Shown here: positions 1 through 8,002 of the stretch, one piece after another
How the letters are laid out: each line of letters begins with the position of its first letter
Numbering within the stretch: position 1 is the stretch's first letter
Origin: Micromonospora marina
GTDB lineage: Bacteria; Actinomycetota; Actinomycetes; Mycobacteriales; Micromonosporaceae
DNA: 64,000 nucleotides
Reading direction: 5' to 3'
NCBI RefSeq assembly: GCF_900091565.1
Contig: NZ_FMCV01000015.1
Coordinates: forward strand, 81,976-145,975
Translations under genes and position numbers: made by a program
Notes under the pieces: generated by a model
The model's database searches: none
Seen by the model: the letters and a program-made list of their open reading frames with translations, nothing else
Told to the model about the DNA's origin: nothing

Positions 1-483
1 CTGCTCACCGACCTGTCCGGCTTCGTGGCCGCCCTCGACTCGATGTTCGGCGGTTTCCGGCAGCGCGCCGAGCAGACGTACCGGATCCTCCAGGCCCGGG
101 AGACGGCGTTCCTGCTGGTCGCGGCGCCGGAGCCGGACGCGGTCCGGGAGGCCGCCTACTTCGCCGGCCGCCTGCGCTCCGAGCGGATGCCGCTGGCCGG
201 GCTGGTGCTCAACCGGGTGCACCGTCCGGCGGCGGACCTCTCCGCCGCGGAGAGCCTGGCCGCCGCGGAGCGGCTGTCCGGCGTCGGCGGGCACGAGAAC
301 ACCGTCGAGGTGTTGCGCGCGCACGCCGCGCTGGCCCAGCAGGCGGTACGCGAGGAGCAGGTGGCGGCCCGGTTCACCGAGGCGTTCCCGGCGGTGCCGG
401 CGGTGTCGGTGACGGCGCAGCCCGCCGACGTGCACGACGTCGACGGGCTGCGGACGATCGGCGAGGCGATCAGCCGGCGCTGA
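1..483 (+). CDS. ArsA-family ATPase, C-terminal part (5' end outside window)
   Basis: The reading frame is open from the first base, so the gene begins upstream of the window. The visible 160 residues include TGYRIL-like ArsA text (RAEQTYRILQ), a hydrophobic strand FLLVAAPEPDAVREA, and the segment LAGLVLNRVH, which is typical of the C-terminal half of soluble ArsA/GET3-like 'anion-transporting' ATPases of actinobacteria. The Walker A motif would lie upstream. The neighbours (wblA and a PASTA penicillin-binding protein) match the Rv3680-Rv3681c-Rv3682 order of M. tuberculosis, where two such ATPases precede whiB4. It ends 9 bp from the converging wblA stop. The transport substrate of these actinobacterial ATPases is not established. 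Confidence 0.8.
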   Translation: MLTDLSGFVAALDSMFGGFRQRAEQTYRILQARETAFLLVAAPEPDAVREAAYFAGRLRSERMPLAGLVLNRVHRPAADLSAAESLAAAERLSGVGGHENTVEVLRAHAALAQQAVREEQVAARFTEAFPAVPAVSVTAQPADVHDVDGLRTIGEAISRR

Positions 484-492
484 CCGGTCCGG

Positions 493-813
493 TCAGGTGG
501 CCGTGGTGACCAGGATCTTGTCCTTGCCGGCCTTCTCCTTGGCGTTCTTCTTCATGGCCGCCTCGAACATCTTGCGCCAGCTGGCGACCTGCGGGTGACG
601 GCGCAGCAACGCCCGGCGCTCGCGCTCGGTCATGCCACCCCACACACCGAACTCGATCCGGTTGTCGAGCGCGTCGGCGAGGCATTCGTACCGAACTGGG
701 CAGCTCCGGCAGATCCTCTTCGCCACGTTCTGTTCGGCGCCCTGTACGAACAACGCGTCCGGGTCTCCGTTCTGACACGCCGCCAGTGACGGCCAGTCAG
801 TGATCATGCCCAT
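493..813 (-). CDS. wblA: WhiB-family iron-sulfur regulator (WblA/WhiB4 type)
   Basis: This 106-residue protein carries the four cysteines that bind a [4Fe-4S] cluster in WhiB proteins: C13, C35, C38 and C44 (C-x2-C-x5-C spacing for the last three). It also has the GVWGG turn at residues 56-60 and a basic tail rich in Lys that normally contacts DNA. Wbl proteins act as redox-responsive partners of the main sigma factor. WblA represses development-linked antibiotic production in Streptomyces, and WhiB4 is its mycobacterial counterpart. The assignment to this subgroup rests mainly on the neighbouring PASTA-type penicillin-binding protein and ArsA-like ATPase. The start chosen is the ATG giving MGMITDW; M3 is an alternative. 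Confidence 0.88.
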   Translation of the reverse strand: MGMITDWPSLAACQNGDPDALFVQGAEQNVAKRICRSCPVRYECLADALDNRIEFGVWGGMTERERRALLRRHPQVASWRKMFEAAMKKNAKEKAGKDKILVTTAT

Positions 814-1194
814 CTGTACACGTCCCCCCTTGCAGTACCTACCGACTTCGCGCGCGCAGCTCTCGTACTTCCCCCCGGTCGTTCGCGCCGGCCTCCCCAG
901 GGCGGCACAAACGACTCATGGCTGCGGTCGCCGCCACCATCATGCTGTGTAGTCGCCCGATTACGCAACGTTGTCGGCGAAATCCATCATTCCGGACACT
1001 CCCGGCTTCCCGGGCTTTCGCCCCGCGACTACCCCGCCCGACTACGTGAAAACGCTGCGCCACTCCCGGAGTTCGGCGAGACTTCCGCCGGATCCACGCA
1101 ACCTCGGACCAGGGCTCGTGCGTTTAGCACAACGAGGCCGGCGCGTGCAGGAAATGGGGAAAGTTCCCCGCGCGCCCACCGATTCCTGCTCGCG
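814..1194. other. Long divergent intergenic region between wblA and the PBP gene
   Basis: About 380 bp without a credible gene. It is less GC-biased than its flanks and probably holds the wblA promoter and a long wblA 5' leader; long leaders are common for wblA in Streptomyces. The stretch near 860-880 has runs of C opposite wblA. No riboswitch or strong palindrome was recognised. Confidence 0.4.
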
Positions 1195-1200
1195 TACCCT
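1195..1200 (+). promoter_or_regulatory. -10 element (TACCCT) for a leaderless PBP transcript
   Basis: TACCCT fits the actinobacterial TANNNT -10 consensus. It sits 6 nt before the GTG at 1207, and there is no Shine-Dalgarno sequence, so transcription probably starts at the start codon. This also supports GTG 1207 over the ATG at 1216. Confidence 0.5.
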
Positions 1201-1206
1201 GTCGAG

Positions 1207-3645
1207 GTGACCTGGATGCGGAAACGTGACCACAACGTGCTGACCAACGCCGCGTCGCTGCTGATCTGCGGCCTCCTGGCCGGGGTGGTGGTCGCCGCGG
1301 CGGCCTTCCCTGTGGCGGCGATGTCCGGACTCGCAGCCAAGGCCGGGGCGGAGACGTTCGAGGCGCTGCCCAAGGAGCTGACAGTCGCCCGGGCACCCCA
1401 GATCACCAAGCTGCTCGCGGCCGACGGCAAGACGGTGCTGGCCACGATGTACGACGAGAACCGCAAGGACGTCCAGCTCAAGGACATCTCGCCGTACATG
1501 CAGAAGGCCATCATCGCGGCCGAGGACCACGACTTCTACAAGCACAACGGCGTGGACATCAACGGTGTGGCGCGGGCCTTCGTCAACAACCAGGCCGCCG
1601 GCGCCTCCCGGCAGGGCGCGTCGACGCTCACCATGCAGTACGTCCGCCTGGCCATCTCCTACTCGGCCACGCACCCGGCCGACGTCGTCGCCGCGACCGA
1701 GGACACCAGCGGCCGCAAGCTGCGCGAGATGAGCCTGGCGCTCCAGGTCGACAAGGAACTCTCCAAGGACGAGATCCTCCGGCGTTACCTGAACATCGCC
1801 GCGTTCGGCAACAGCGCGTACGGCATCTGGGCGGCCAGCCAGGTCTACTTCAACAAGCCGCCGAGCAAGCTCGACATCCAGGAGTCGGCGATGCTCGCCG
1901 GCATGGTGAAGGCCCCCACCGCGTTCGATCCCACCACCAAGGCGGGTTACCCGGAGGCGGTCGGCCGGCGCGACTACGTCATCGACAACATGGTGCAGAT
2001 CGGCGCGATCACCCAGCAGGAGGCGGACGCCGCCAAGAAGATCAAGCTCCAGGTCAAGGGCAAGCGCACCCCGAACGGCTGCACCCAGACCACCACCCGC
2101 TCCTGGGGCTTCTTCTGCGACTACCTCTACCGCTGGTGGCTCCAGCAGGAGACGTTCGGCGCCACCTCGTACGACCGTGAGCGGCGGCTCAAGAGCGGCG
2201 GCTACACCATCGTGTCCACCCTGGACGTCCAGGCCCAGAAGGGCGCCGACAAGGCCGTCCGCAACAAGCTGGGCGAGAGCAGCAAGGCGGCCCGGATGGT
2301 GGCCGCCGTCGAGCCGGGCACCGGCCGGGTCCGCGCCGTGGCGGTGAACCGGAACTTCAAGCTCGACGACCCGGCCGACCCGCAGAACAAGATCTCCAGC
2401 GACCCGAAGAAGGCCAAGAAGAAGATCCGGGGCAACTACCCCAACACGGTCAACCCGCTGGTCACCGGTGGCCCCGGCATCGCCGGTTACCAGGCCGGCT
2501 CGACCTTCAAGATCTTCACGCTGGTGGCCGCGCTGGAGAAGGGCTACCCGCTCAGCTACAACATCAACGCGCCCCAGCAGTTCAAGTCGGACTACCCGGT
2601 CGAGTTCAACTCGCCGGCCGCCTGCAAGGGCACCAGCAAGTACTGCCCGACCAACGCCAACCCGGCGATGGCCGGCCCGCACACCATGTGGAGCGGCTTC
2701 GGCTTCTCGGTCAACACGTTCTTCATCGACCTGCAGCAGCGGGTCGGCGCGGAGAACGTGGTGAAGGCCGCACAGAAGCTCGGTATCACGTTCCGCTCGT
2801 CGAGCGACGCGCAGCTCGCCGCCAACCCGCACCAGTGGGGCGCGTTCAGCCTCGGCGTCTCCCAGACCACCCCGCTGGAGCTGGCGAACGCGTACGCCAC
2901 GCTCGCCGCCGACGGCACGTACTGCGAGCCGATCCCGGTGCAGGAGATCCGCGGCCCGGACGGCGAGAAGCTGGACGTCGCCAACCCCCGCTGCGAGCAG
3001 CGGGTCAGCACCGAGGTGGCCCGCGCCGCCGTGGACGCCGCGCGCTGCCCGGTCGGTGACCGCTCCTCCACCACGAAGTGCGGTACCGCCACCGCCGGCA
3101 ACGTCCGCAACATCGTCGACGCGCCGGTGGCCGGCAAGTCCGGCACCACCGACTCGGAGAAGACCTCCTCCCTGGTCGCGATGACCAAGCAGTACGCGGT
3201 GGCCGGCATCATGGCCGACCCGGACTGGCCGCAGACCAACCAGAAGATGGGCCACGACACACCCACCGGCATCAACCCGGCGGTCTACCAGACGCTGCGG
3301 GACGCCATGAAGGGCAAGGAGCGGAAGAACTTCACCCCGCCCAGCGGCAAGATCGTCCTTGGTGACCAGCGCTCGATCCCGGGCGTGAAGTGCGAGTCCG
3401 TCGAGACCGCGAAGTCCCGGCTGAAGGGTGCCGGCTTCGAGCCGGTGGTCTCCAGCAACAAGGTGCCGTCGGAGTGCCCGGCCGGCACCGCCGCCGGCAC
3501 CAGCCCCGACGGGCGCACCATCAAGGGCGGCGTGGTGATGATCGAGGTCAGCTCCGGTAAGGGCACCCCGGAGCAGGACGACACCGCGACACCGGACCGG
3601 CCGGGCGGCCCGGGTAACGGCCGACCAGGACGACCGGGCAACTGA
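1207..3645 (+). CDS. ponA2: Class A penicillin-binding protein (transglycosylase/transpeptidase) with PASTA domain, PonA2 type
   Basis: This 812-residue protein makes and cross-links peptidoglycan outside the membrane. A short cytoplasmic end is followed by one membrane anchor (about residues 12-40). The GT51 transglycosylase domain has the catalytic glutamate E106 in EDHDFY and the RQGASTLTMQ motif. The transpeptidase domain has the nucleophile S432 in STFK (432-435), SVN at 501-503 and KSGTT at 644-648. One PASTA domain lies near residues 720-787, followed by a Gly/Pro/Arg-rich tail. All catalytic motifs are present. The domain order and the wblA/whiB4 neighbour match mycobacterial PonA2. 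The start is GTG 1207, in leaderless position behind a -10 element. Confidence 0.95.
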   Translation: MTWMRKRDHNVLTNAASLLICGLLAGVVVAAAAFPVAAMSGLAAKAGAETFEALPKELTVARAPQITKLLAADGKTVLATMYDENRKDVQLKDISPYMQKAIIAAEDHDFYKHNGVDINGVARAFVNNQAAGASRQGASTLTMQYVRLAISYSATHPADVVAATEDTSGRKLREMSLALQVDKELSKDEILRRYLNIAAFGNSAYGIWAASQVYFNKPPSKLDIQESAMLAGMVKAPTAFDPTTKAGYPEAVGRRDYVIDNMVQIGAITQQEADAAKKIKLQVKGKRTPNGCTQTTTRSWGFFCDYLYRWWLQQETFGATSYDRERRLKSGGYTIVSTLDVQAQKGADKAVRNKLGESSKAARMVAAVEPGTGRVRAVAVNRNFKLDDPADPQNKISSDPKKAKKKIRGNYPNTVNPLVTGGPGIAGYQAGSTFKIFTLVAALEKGYPLSYNINAPQQFKSDYPVEFNSPAACKGTSKYCPTNANPAMAGPHTMWSGFGFSVNTFFIDLQQRVGAENVVKAAQKLGITFRSSSDAQLAANPHQWGAFSLGVSQTTPLELANAYATLAADGTYCEPIPVQEIRGPDGEKLDVANPRCEQRVSTEVARAAVDAARCPVGDRSSTTKCGTATAGNVRNIVDAPVAGKSGTTDSEKTSSLVAMTKQYAVAGIMADPDWPQTNQKMGHDTPTGINPAVYQTLRDAMKGKERKNFTPPSGKIVLGDQRSIPGVKCESVETAKSRLKGAGFEPVVSSNKVPSECPAGTAAGTSPDGRTIKGGVVMIEVSSGKGTPEQDDTATPDRPGGPGNGRPGRPGN

Positions 3646-3651
3646 TCCAGT

Positions 3652-3695
3652 ACGACGACGGCCACCTCCCGCGCGGGAGGTGGCCGTCGTCGTTT
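3652..3695. terminator. Intrinsic terminator between convergent genes
   Basis: A perfect 21-bp inverted repeat (3652-3672 with 3673-3693) is followed by TTT on the plus strand. It lies 7 bp after the PBP stop and 22 bp from the stop of the opposing YqeY gene, so it probably serves both. Confidence 0.85.
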
Positions 3696-3716
3696 CCGCG
3701 CTACTTCGGCGCCGGA

Positions 3717-4172
3717 TCAGAGGCCGAGCTGGCGGCGTACCTCGGCGGCGACCCGGCCACCCTCGGCCCTACCGGCCACCGCGCCCTGGGCCGCCTTCAT
3801 GGCCGGGCCCATCTGCGCCTTGCCGGTGAAGCCGCCCGCGGCGAGCGCCCCCGAGACCAGCTCGGCGAGTTCGTCGTCGGAGAGCTGCCTGGGCAGGTAG
3901 CGCTCCAGCACCTCGCCCTCGGCGGTCTCCTTGCCGGCCTGCTCGGCGCGCCCCGCGTCGGCGAACGCCACCGCCGCCTCGCGGCGCTTCTTCGCCTCCT
4001 TGGTCAGCACGGCGAGCACCTCGTCGTCGCTGAGCTCGCGCTTTTCCCGGCCGGCGACCTCGGCGTTGCCCACGGCGGCCAGGGCCATCCGCAGTGTAGA
4101 GGTGGTCAGCTCGTCGCGCGCCTTGAGAGCGGCGCGCATGTCGGCGGTGAGACGGTCCTTCAGCGTGCTCAT
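3717..4172 (-). CDS. GatB/YqeY domain-containing protein
   Basis: A 151-residue soluble protein starting MSTLKDRLTADM, the usual start of the YqeY family (helical domain related to the tail of the GatB amidotransferase subunit). Family features are the EVLERYLPRQLSD segment near the middle and the C-terminal pattern QMGPAMKAAQGAVAGR, which resembles the tRNA-interacting tail of GatB. Full length for the family (about 150). Its cellular role is not settled; a link to tRNA amidation is suggested only by homology. The start at 4172 has no ribosome-binding site but follows a TAGTTT -10 element by 8 nt, so it is probably leaderless and shares its promoter region with the divergent metallophosphoesterase. 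Confidence 0.88.
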   Translation of the reverse strand: MSTLKDRLTADMRAALKARDELTTSTLRMALAAVGNAEVAGREKRELSDDEVLAVLTKEAKKRREAAVAFADAGRAEQAGKETAEGEVLERYLPRQLSDDELAELVSGALAAGGFTGKAQMGPAMKAAQGAVAGRAEGGRVAAEVRRQLGL

Positions 4173-4180
4173 GGACGGTG

Positions 4181-4190
4181 AAACTACCCT
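4181..4190. promoter_or_regulatory. Overlapping back-to-back -10 elements driving two divergent leaderless genes
   Basis: Plus strand TACCCT (4185-4190) stands 7 nt before ATG 4198. On the minus strand, TAGTTT (4186-4181) stands 8 nt before ATG 4172. The two hexamers share 2 bp, and the whole space between the divergent start codons is only 25 bp. Confidence 0.55.
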
Positions 4191-4197
4191 GAACGCC

Positions 4198-5091
4198 ATG
4201 CGAAAGCGCACACTATTCCGGCTCGCGGCGGGAACCGTCGCCGTCGGCGCGGCCACCCTGGCGTACGCGTCGCTCGTCGAGCGCAACATGTTCACCCTGC
4301 GCCGGTACGACGTGCCGGTGCTCCCGACCGACGCCGAACCGCTGCGGGTGCTGCACCTCTCCGACCTGCACATGATGCCCGACCAGCGACGCAAGCAGGA
4401 CTGGGTGGCGTCGCTGGTCGCGCTCGACCCCGACCTGGTCGTGGTCACCGGCGACAACATGGCGCACCCGGAGTCGGTGCCGGGCGTGCTGCGCGCCCTG
4501 CAACCGCTGCTCGACCTGCCCGGGGCGTTCGTCTTCGGCTCCAACGACTACACCGGCCCGGTCATCAAGAACCCCTTCACCTACTTCCTGCCCGACCGGG
4601 AGTACACCGAGGGCGTGCCGCTGCCGTACGAGGAGCTGCGCGACATCTTCACCGGCGCCGGCTGGGCCGACCTGAACAACGCGCGCACCACGCTCAAGGC
4701 CGGCGGACGGGAGATCGAGCTGGCCGGCGTGGACGACCCGCACATCGAACGGGACGACTACGACGCCGAGGCCGGCCCGGTCAGTGGCGACGCGGCGCTG
4801 TCGATCGCGGTGTCCCACTCCCCCGAGCCCGTGGTGCTGGACCGGATGGCCGCCGACGGCTTCGGCCTGCTGCTCGCCGGGCACACCCACGGCGGCCAGG
4901 TGTGCGTGCCCGGGTACGGCGCGCTGGTGACCAACTGCGGGCTGCCCCGCTCGATGGCGCGCGGGCTGCACCGCTGGCCCGGCTCGGACTCCTGGCTGCA
5001 CGTCTCTGCCGGCCTCGGCACCCACCCCACCGCACCGATCCGCTTCGCCTGTCCTCCAGAGGCCAGCATCCTCACCCTGATCCCCCGCTGA
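4198..5091 (+). CDS. Membrane-anchored or secreted metallophosphoesterase
   Basis: A 297-residue calcineurin-like phosphoesterase. A basic start (MRKRTLF) and a hydrophobic stretch over residues 8-24 suggest an uncleaved anchor or signal. All five metal-binding blocks are visible: D56-x-H58, GDN with D86, GSND with N116-D117, the histidine in AVSHSP, and GHTHGG with H229 and H231. This is the YkuE/Rv3683-like group often found downstream of the PASTA penicillin-binding protein in actinobacteria, so a role in envelope metabolism is plausible. The natural substrate is unknown. The next gene is a tRNA, and an inverted repeat follows the stop. Confidence 0.88.
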   Translation: MRKRTLFRLAAGTVAVGAATLAYASLVERNMFTLRRYDVPVLPTDAEPLRVLHLSDLHMMPDQRRKQDWVASLVALDPDLVVVTGDNMAHPESVPGVLRALQPLLDLPGAFVFGSNDYTGPVIKNPFTYFLPDREYTEGVPLPYEELRDIFTGAGWADLNNARTTLKAGGREIELAGVDDPHIERDDYDAEAGPVSGDAALSIAVSHSPEPVVLDRMAADGFGLLLAGHTHGGQVCVPGYGALVTNCGLPRSMARGLHRWPGSDSWLHVSAGLGTHPTAPIRFACPPEASILTLIPR

Positions 5092-5112
5092 CCGCTCGTT
5101 CGGCTTGCCCGG

Positions 5113-5172
5113 CCGGCAGATCTTGGTACGCGCCCGCCCCTCCCGGGGCTGATCCGCACCAAGATCTGCCGG
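5113..5172. repeat. 15-bp perfect inverted repeat with a 30-nt loop
   Basis: Arms at 5113-5127 and 5158-5172 are exact reverse complements containing CAGATCTTGGT / ACCAAGATCTG. It lies 21 bp after the metallophosphoesterase stop and could act as a terminator, but the loop is long and no T-tract follows. It is also compatible with a small dispersed palindromic repeat. Confidence 0.6.
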
Positions 5173-5197
5173 GTGGGCGGGGCGGGGGGTACCGAGT

Positions 5198-5225
5198 TTG
5201 ACCGTGCGGGAGGGTGGGCTACTAT
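5198..5225 (+). promoter_or_regulatory. Promoter of tRNA-Pro
   Basis: TTGACC (5198-5203) and TACTAT (5220-5225) are separated by 16 nt. This is close to the consensus for the main vegetative sigma factor, about 14 nt upstream of the tRNA. Confidence 0.75.
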
Positions 5226-5239
5226 TTGTCGGCACGCCT

Positions 5240-5316
<77 letters not shown>

Positions 5317-5321
5317 GAGGC

Positions 5322-5356
5322 AAGAGGGCACATCCGGTCACCGGATGTGCCCTCTT
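5322..5356 (+). terminator. Terminator of tRNA-Pro
   Basis: A 17-bp perfect stem (5322-5338 with 5340-5356) begins 6 nt after the tRNA CCA and is followed by GGTGTTTC. Confidence 0.8.
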
Positions 5357-5365
5357 GGTGTTTCG

Positions 5366-5500
5366 ATGCGCCCCGGTATCGACGCGGACGCGCCCGGCGG
5401 GCCCACGCTCCAAGTGACCGACCCGTACGGCAACGTGTTGCGCTTCGCGCAGCCGACAGGCCCGGAGCAGCCAGGTGACAAGGCGGGTGGCGACGTGTAG
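5366..5500 (+). pseudogene. C-terminal remnant of a glyoxalase/bleomycin-resistance (VOC) family gene
   Basis: A 44-residue frame contains LQVTDPYGNVLRFAQP, the last beta-strand and metal-ligand region typical of VOC-fold proteins (the DP.GN.L.F pattern). A complete VOC protein has about 120 or more residues, and no matching upstream part exists because the tRNA-Pro terminator directly precedes it. The likeliest reading is the tail of a deleted gene left at the 3' side of the tRNA. Expression as a small peptide cannot be excluded. Confidence 0.6.
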
Positions 5501-5532
5501 CGACGGAACCGGCAGGACGATCACTGTCGCAG

Positions 5533-5538
5533 TAGGAT
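5533..5538 (+). promoter_or_regulatory. -10 element (TAGGAT) for a leaderless HAD-hydrolase transcript
   Basis: TAGGAT lies 6 nt before ATG 5545, with no Shine-Dalgarno sequence. The arrangement matches other leaderless starts in the window. Confidence 0.5.
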
Positions 5539-5544
5539 CCCGGC

Positions 5545-6231
5545 ATGCCGCGGCCGGTGGTCTTCGACCTCTTCCACACCCTGGTCCACGGCGCCGACGA
5601 CGAGCGGGACCGTGTGGTCGGCGAGATGGCGCTCGTCGTCGGCGTTGCTCCGGCAGCGCTCGTCTCCGCGTACCACGCGACCTGGCGGGACCGCCTCGTC
5701 CGGTGGGACGTGGAGGAGACAGTGCGGATCCTCGCCGGACGCCTGGGCGGCTCGCCGACCGACGAGCAGGTTGCGCGGGCCGCCGCGCACCGACGCGCCC
5801 TCGCCCGCCGGGTGCTGGGCCGTGTCTCGCCCGCCACCCTGGACGTCCTCGACGCGCTGCGCGGGCGCGGGCACCGGCTGGCCCTGATCAGCAACGCCAC
5901 GTCCGAGACGGCCGAGGCGTGGGCGAGTGGCCCGCTCGCGCGGCGTTTCGGCGTCGCGGTCTTCTCCTGCGAGGTCGGGCTGGCCAAGCCGGACCCGGCG
6001 ATCTACCGCACCGCCGCGCAGCGGCTGGGTGTCGCGCCGGCCGACTGCGTGTACGTGGGCGACGGCGCGGACGGCGAACTGGCCGGCGCGGCGGCGGTCG
6101 GCATGACGGTGCTCCGGACCACCGAACACCAGGACACCGATGCCGGCTGGGCCGGACCCGTGATCGCGAACCTGCGTGACCTGCCCGCCCGCCTGGAGGA
6201 ACCGGCCCCGATTCCCAGCTCGACCGACTAG
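5545..6231 (+). CDS. HAD-family hydrolase
   Basis: A 228-residue cytosolic phosphatase- or dehalogenase-like protein. Motif I is FDLFHTL with nucleophile D8; the second acidic residue is replaced by Phe, as in many haloacid-dehalogenase-type subfamily I members. Motif II is the S/T in LALISNAT, motif III is K in KPDPAIY, and motif IV is GDGADGE in YVGDGADGEL. The cap domain lies between residues about 15 and 90. The substrate cannot be told from sequence. The missing second Asp is usual for the dehalogenase-like branch but does weaken a phosphatase assignment. Confidence 0.85.
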   Translation: MPRPVVFDLFHTLVHGADDERDRVVGEMALVVGVAPAALVSAYHATWRDRLVRWDVEETVRILAGRLGGSPTDEQVARAAAHRRALARRVLGRVSPATLDVLDALRGRGHRLALISNATSETAEAWASGPLARRFGVAVFSCEVGLAKPDPAIYRTAAQRLGVAPADCVYVGDGADGELAGAAAVGMTVLRTTEHQDTDAGWAGPVIANLRDLPARLEEPAPIPSSTD

Positions 6232-6278
6232 ACGGATGCACCCCGCCACGCGCGGTTGACAGTGTCTCCTGGCACAGT

Positions 6279-7397
6279 ATGCGCATGTCGCCGATGATCC
6301 GATCCCGCCTGACCGATTGGACCACCGTCGCGCCCCTGGTCGCCGTGCTCGTGCTCGTGATGACCTGGGGACGGGAGTTGCCCGGCCCACTCATCTTCGT
6401 GGTGGCGGCCCTGCTCGCGGCGGCTGTGCTCGCCGCGGTGCACCACGCCGAGGTGGTCGCGCACAGGGTCGGCGAGCCGTACGGGTCACTCGTGCTGGCG
6501 GTGGCGGTCACCGTAATCGAAGTCGGTCTGATCGTCACGCTGATGATCAGCGGCGGCGACAAGACGCAGGCGCTGGCGCGGGACACCGTCTTCGCCGCCG
6601 TCATGATCACCTGCAACGGCATCCTCGGTTTGTCGCTGCTGCTCGGCGCGCTGCGGCGGCAGGTCGCGGTGTTCAATCCGGAGGGCACCGGCGGCGCGCT
6701 CGCCACCGTGGCCACGCTCGCCACGCTCAGTCTGGTGGTGCCGACGTTCACCACGAGCCGGCCGGGGCCGGAGTTCTCCCCGGCGCAGCTCGCCTTCGCG
6801 GCGGTCGCCTCGCTGGCGCTCTACCTGCTGTTCGTCATGGTGCAGACCGGCCGGCACCGCGACTACTTCCTCCCGGTCACCCAGGAGGGCAGCATCCTCG
6901 CCGAGGACAAGGACGGTGACGGGCACGCCGAGCCGCCGTCCACGCGTACCGCGCTGGCCAGCCTGGCCCTACTGGTGGTGGCGCTGGTCGCGGTGGTCGG
7001 CGACGCGAAGACGATCTCCCCGGCGATCGAGAGCGCGGTCAGCGCGGCGAACCTGCCGCAGGCGTTCGTCGGTGTGGTCATCGCGCTGCTGGTGCTGCTG
7101 CCGGAGACGCTCGCCGCCGCCCGCGCCGCGCGGCGGGACCGGGTGCAGATCAGCCTCAATCTCGCGCTCGGCTCGGCCATGGCCAGCATCGGCCTGACCA
7201 TCCCGGCCATCGCGATCGCCTCGATCTGGCTGGACGGGCCGCTGATGCTGGGCCTGGGTGGCACCCAGATGACGCTGCTGGCGCTGACCGCTGTGGCGGC
7301 GGTGCTCACCGTGGTGCCGGGGCGGGCGACAGTGCTCCAGGGCGGGGTGCACCTGGTGCTGCTCGCCGCGTTCGTCTTCCTGGCCGCCAGCCCGTGA
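6279..7397 (+). CDS. Ca2+/cation:proton antiporter-like membrane protein (ChaA/CaCA family)
   Basis: A 372-residue integral membrane protein with about 10-11 helices in two homologous halves. Each half has the acidic alpha-repeat that carries cations in this family: GEPYGSLVLAVAVTVIE in the first half, and LLPETLAAARAARRDRVQ followed by LNLALGSAMASIGL in the second. A hydrophilic loop (DKDGDGHAEPP, about residues 208-222) splits the halves and resembles an EF-hand-like acidic loop. It probably exports calcium or another cation against protons. ATG 6279 is used; the ATG at 6285 is an alternative. A TTGACA at 6256 lacks a matching -10 at normal spacing. Confidence 0.85.
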   Translation: MRMSPMIRSRLTDWTTVAPLVAVLVLVMTWGRELPGPLIFVVAALLAAAVLAAVHHAEVVAHRVGEPYGSLVLAVAVTVIEVGLIVTLMISGGDKTQALARDTVFAAVMITCNGILGLSLLLGALRRQVAVFNPEGTGGALATVATLATLSLVVPTFTTSRPGPEFSPAQLAFAAVASLALYLLFVMVQTGRHRDYFLPVTQEGSILAEDKDGDGHAEPPSTRTALASLALLVVALVAVVGDAKTISPAIESAVSAANLPQAFVGVVIALLVLLPETLAAARAARRDRVQISLNLALGSAMASIGLTIPAIAIASIWLDGPLMLGLGGTQMTLLALTAVAAVLTVVPGRATVLQGGVHLVLLAAFVFLAASP

Positions 7398-7419
7398 GCC
7401 GCTGCGCCGGCAGAGACCG

Positions 7420-7893
7420 TCAGTCGTGCGTCTCCGTACGCGCCACCTCGGCGAACGCGGCGGTCAGGTACTCGGCGAACGGGCGACCGGTGACCGCCAG
7501 CAGATCGGCCACCAGCAGCGGCGCGTGCCGTGCGATCGCCGCCGGGCCGGGCGGGTTCTCGTCGTCGCCCGGGTCGTAGACGCCGAGCGCGCCGGCCAGC
7601 AGCACCAGCAGCACGTGCGGGTCGACATCGGGCCACCACGGCGCCGCCGACCGGACGCACTGTTCCAGCACCTGCCGTACGTCGTCGCCGTCCAGCCCGT
7701 CCGGATGCCCCTCCTCGATCAGCAGCCGGACCACGCCGCCGAGCACCAGCCCGGCCCGGTCGGCGGCGGCCAGCCGCTCGACGGCCGGTGCGTACGCCTC
7801 GGCGTCGTGGGCCTGCGCGGCGTTCACCGCGTCGGTGGCCGTCTCGGCGATCTCGCGGGCCGGGGCGGGCAGGTGCCGCCAGGTCGTCGTCAC
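7420..7893 (-). CDS. Hypothetical protein
   Basis: A 157-residue protein not recognised as a named family. It starts at a GTG giving (M)TTTWRHLPAPAREIAE. The sequence is helical and acidic, with two moderately hydrophobic stretches (GLVLGGVVRLLIEEG and HVLLVLLAGALGVY) that are not long enough to be certain membrane helices. No signal peptide or catalytic motif is visible. It converges with the antiporter gene (22 bp between stops) and diverges from the MFS gene. The start is uncertain, because the frame stays open further upstream into the MFS promoter region. Confidence 0.6.
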   Translation of the reverse strand: MTTTWRHLPAPAREIAETATDAVNAAQAHDAEAYAPAVERLAAADRAGLVLGGVVRLLIEEGHPDGLDGDDVRQVLEQCVRSAAPWWPDVDPHVLLVLLAGALGVYDPGDDENPPGPAAIARHAPLLVADLLAVTGRPFAEYLTAAFAEVARTETHD

Positions 7894-8002
7894 CGGGTCA
7901 GCATGGCAGAGCACGTGTGATCGCTCACCTTCCGGCCCGGCACCGCGTGTGTAAGGAGTAAACGGGTCGTGAGAGTCGTACCCCCCGAACAGAATCCCTG
8001 GC

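Noticed and set aside
1042..3255. Long minus-strand open frame opposite the penicillin-binding protein gene
   Set aside because: It is the GC-bias shadow of a gene with all catalytic motifs on the plus strand. The translation is Arg/Val/Gly-rich with no domain. Similar antisense frames over dppA (27470-29107), leuA (18133-20094) and aftD were dismissed for the same reason.
3931..4197. Upstream extension of the metallophosphoesterase frame into the YqeY gene
   Set aside because: The extra residues are Ser/Ala-rich antisense translation. The ATG at 4198 follows a -10 element and begins a normal membrane anchor.
6256..6261. TTGACA upstream of the antiporter gene
   Set aside because: A perfect -35 box, but no -10 hexamer at 16-19 bp, so no promoter was called.
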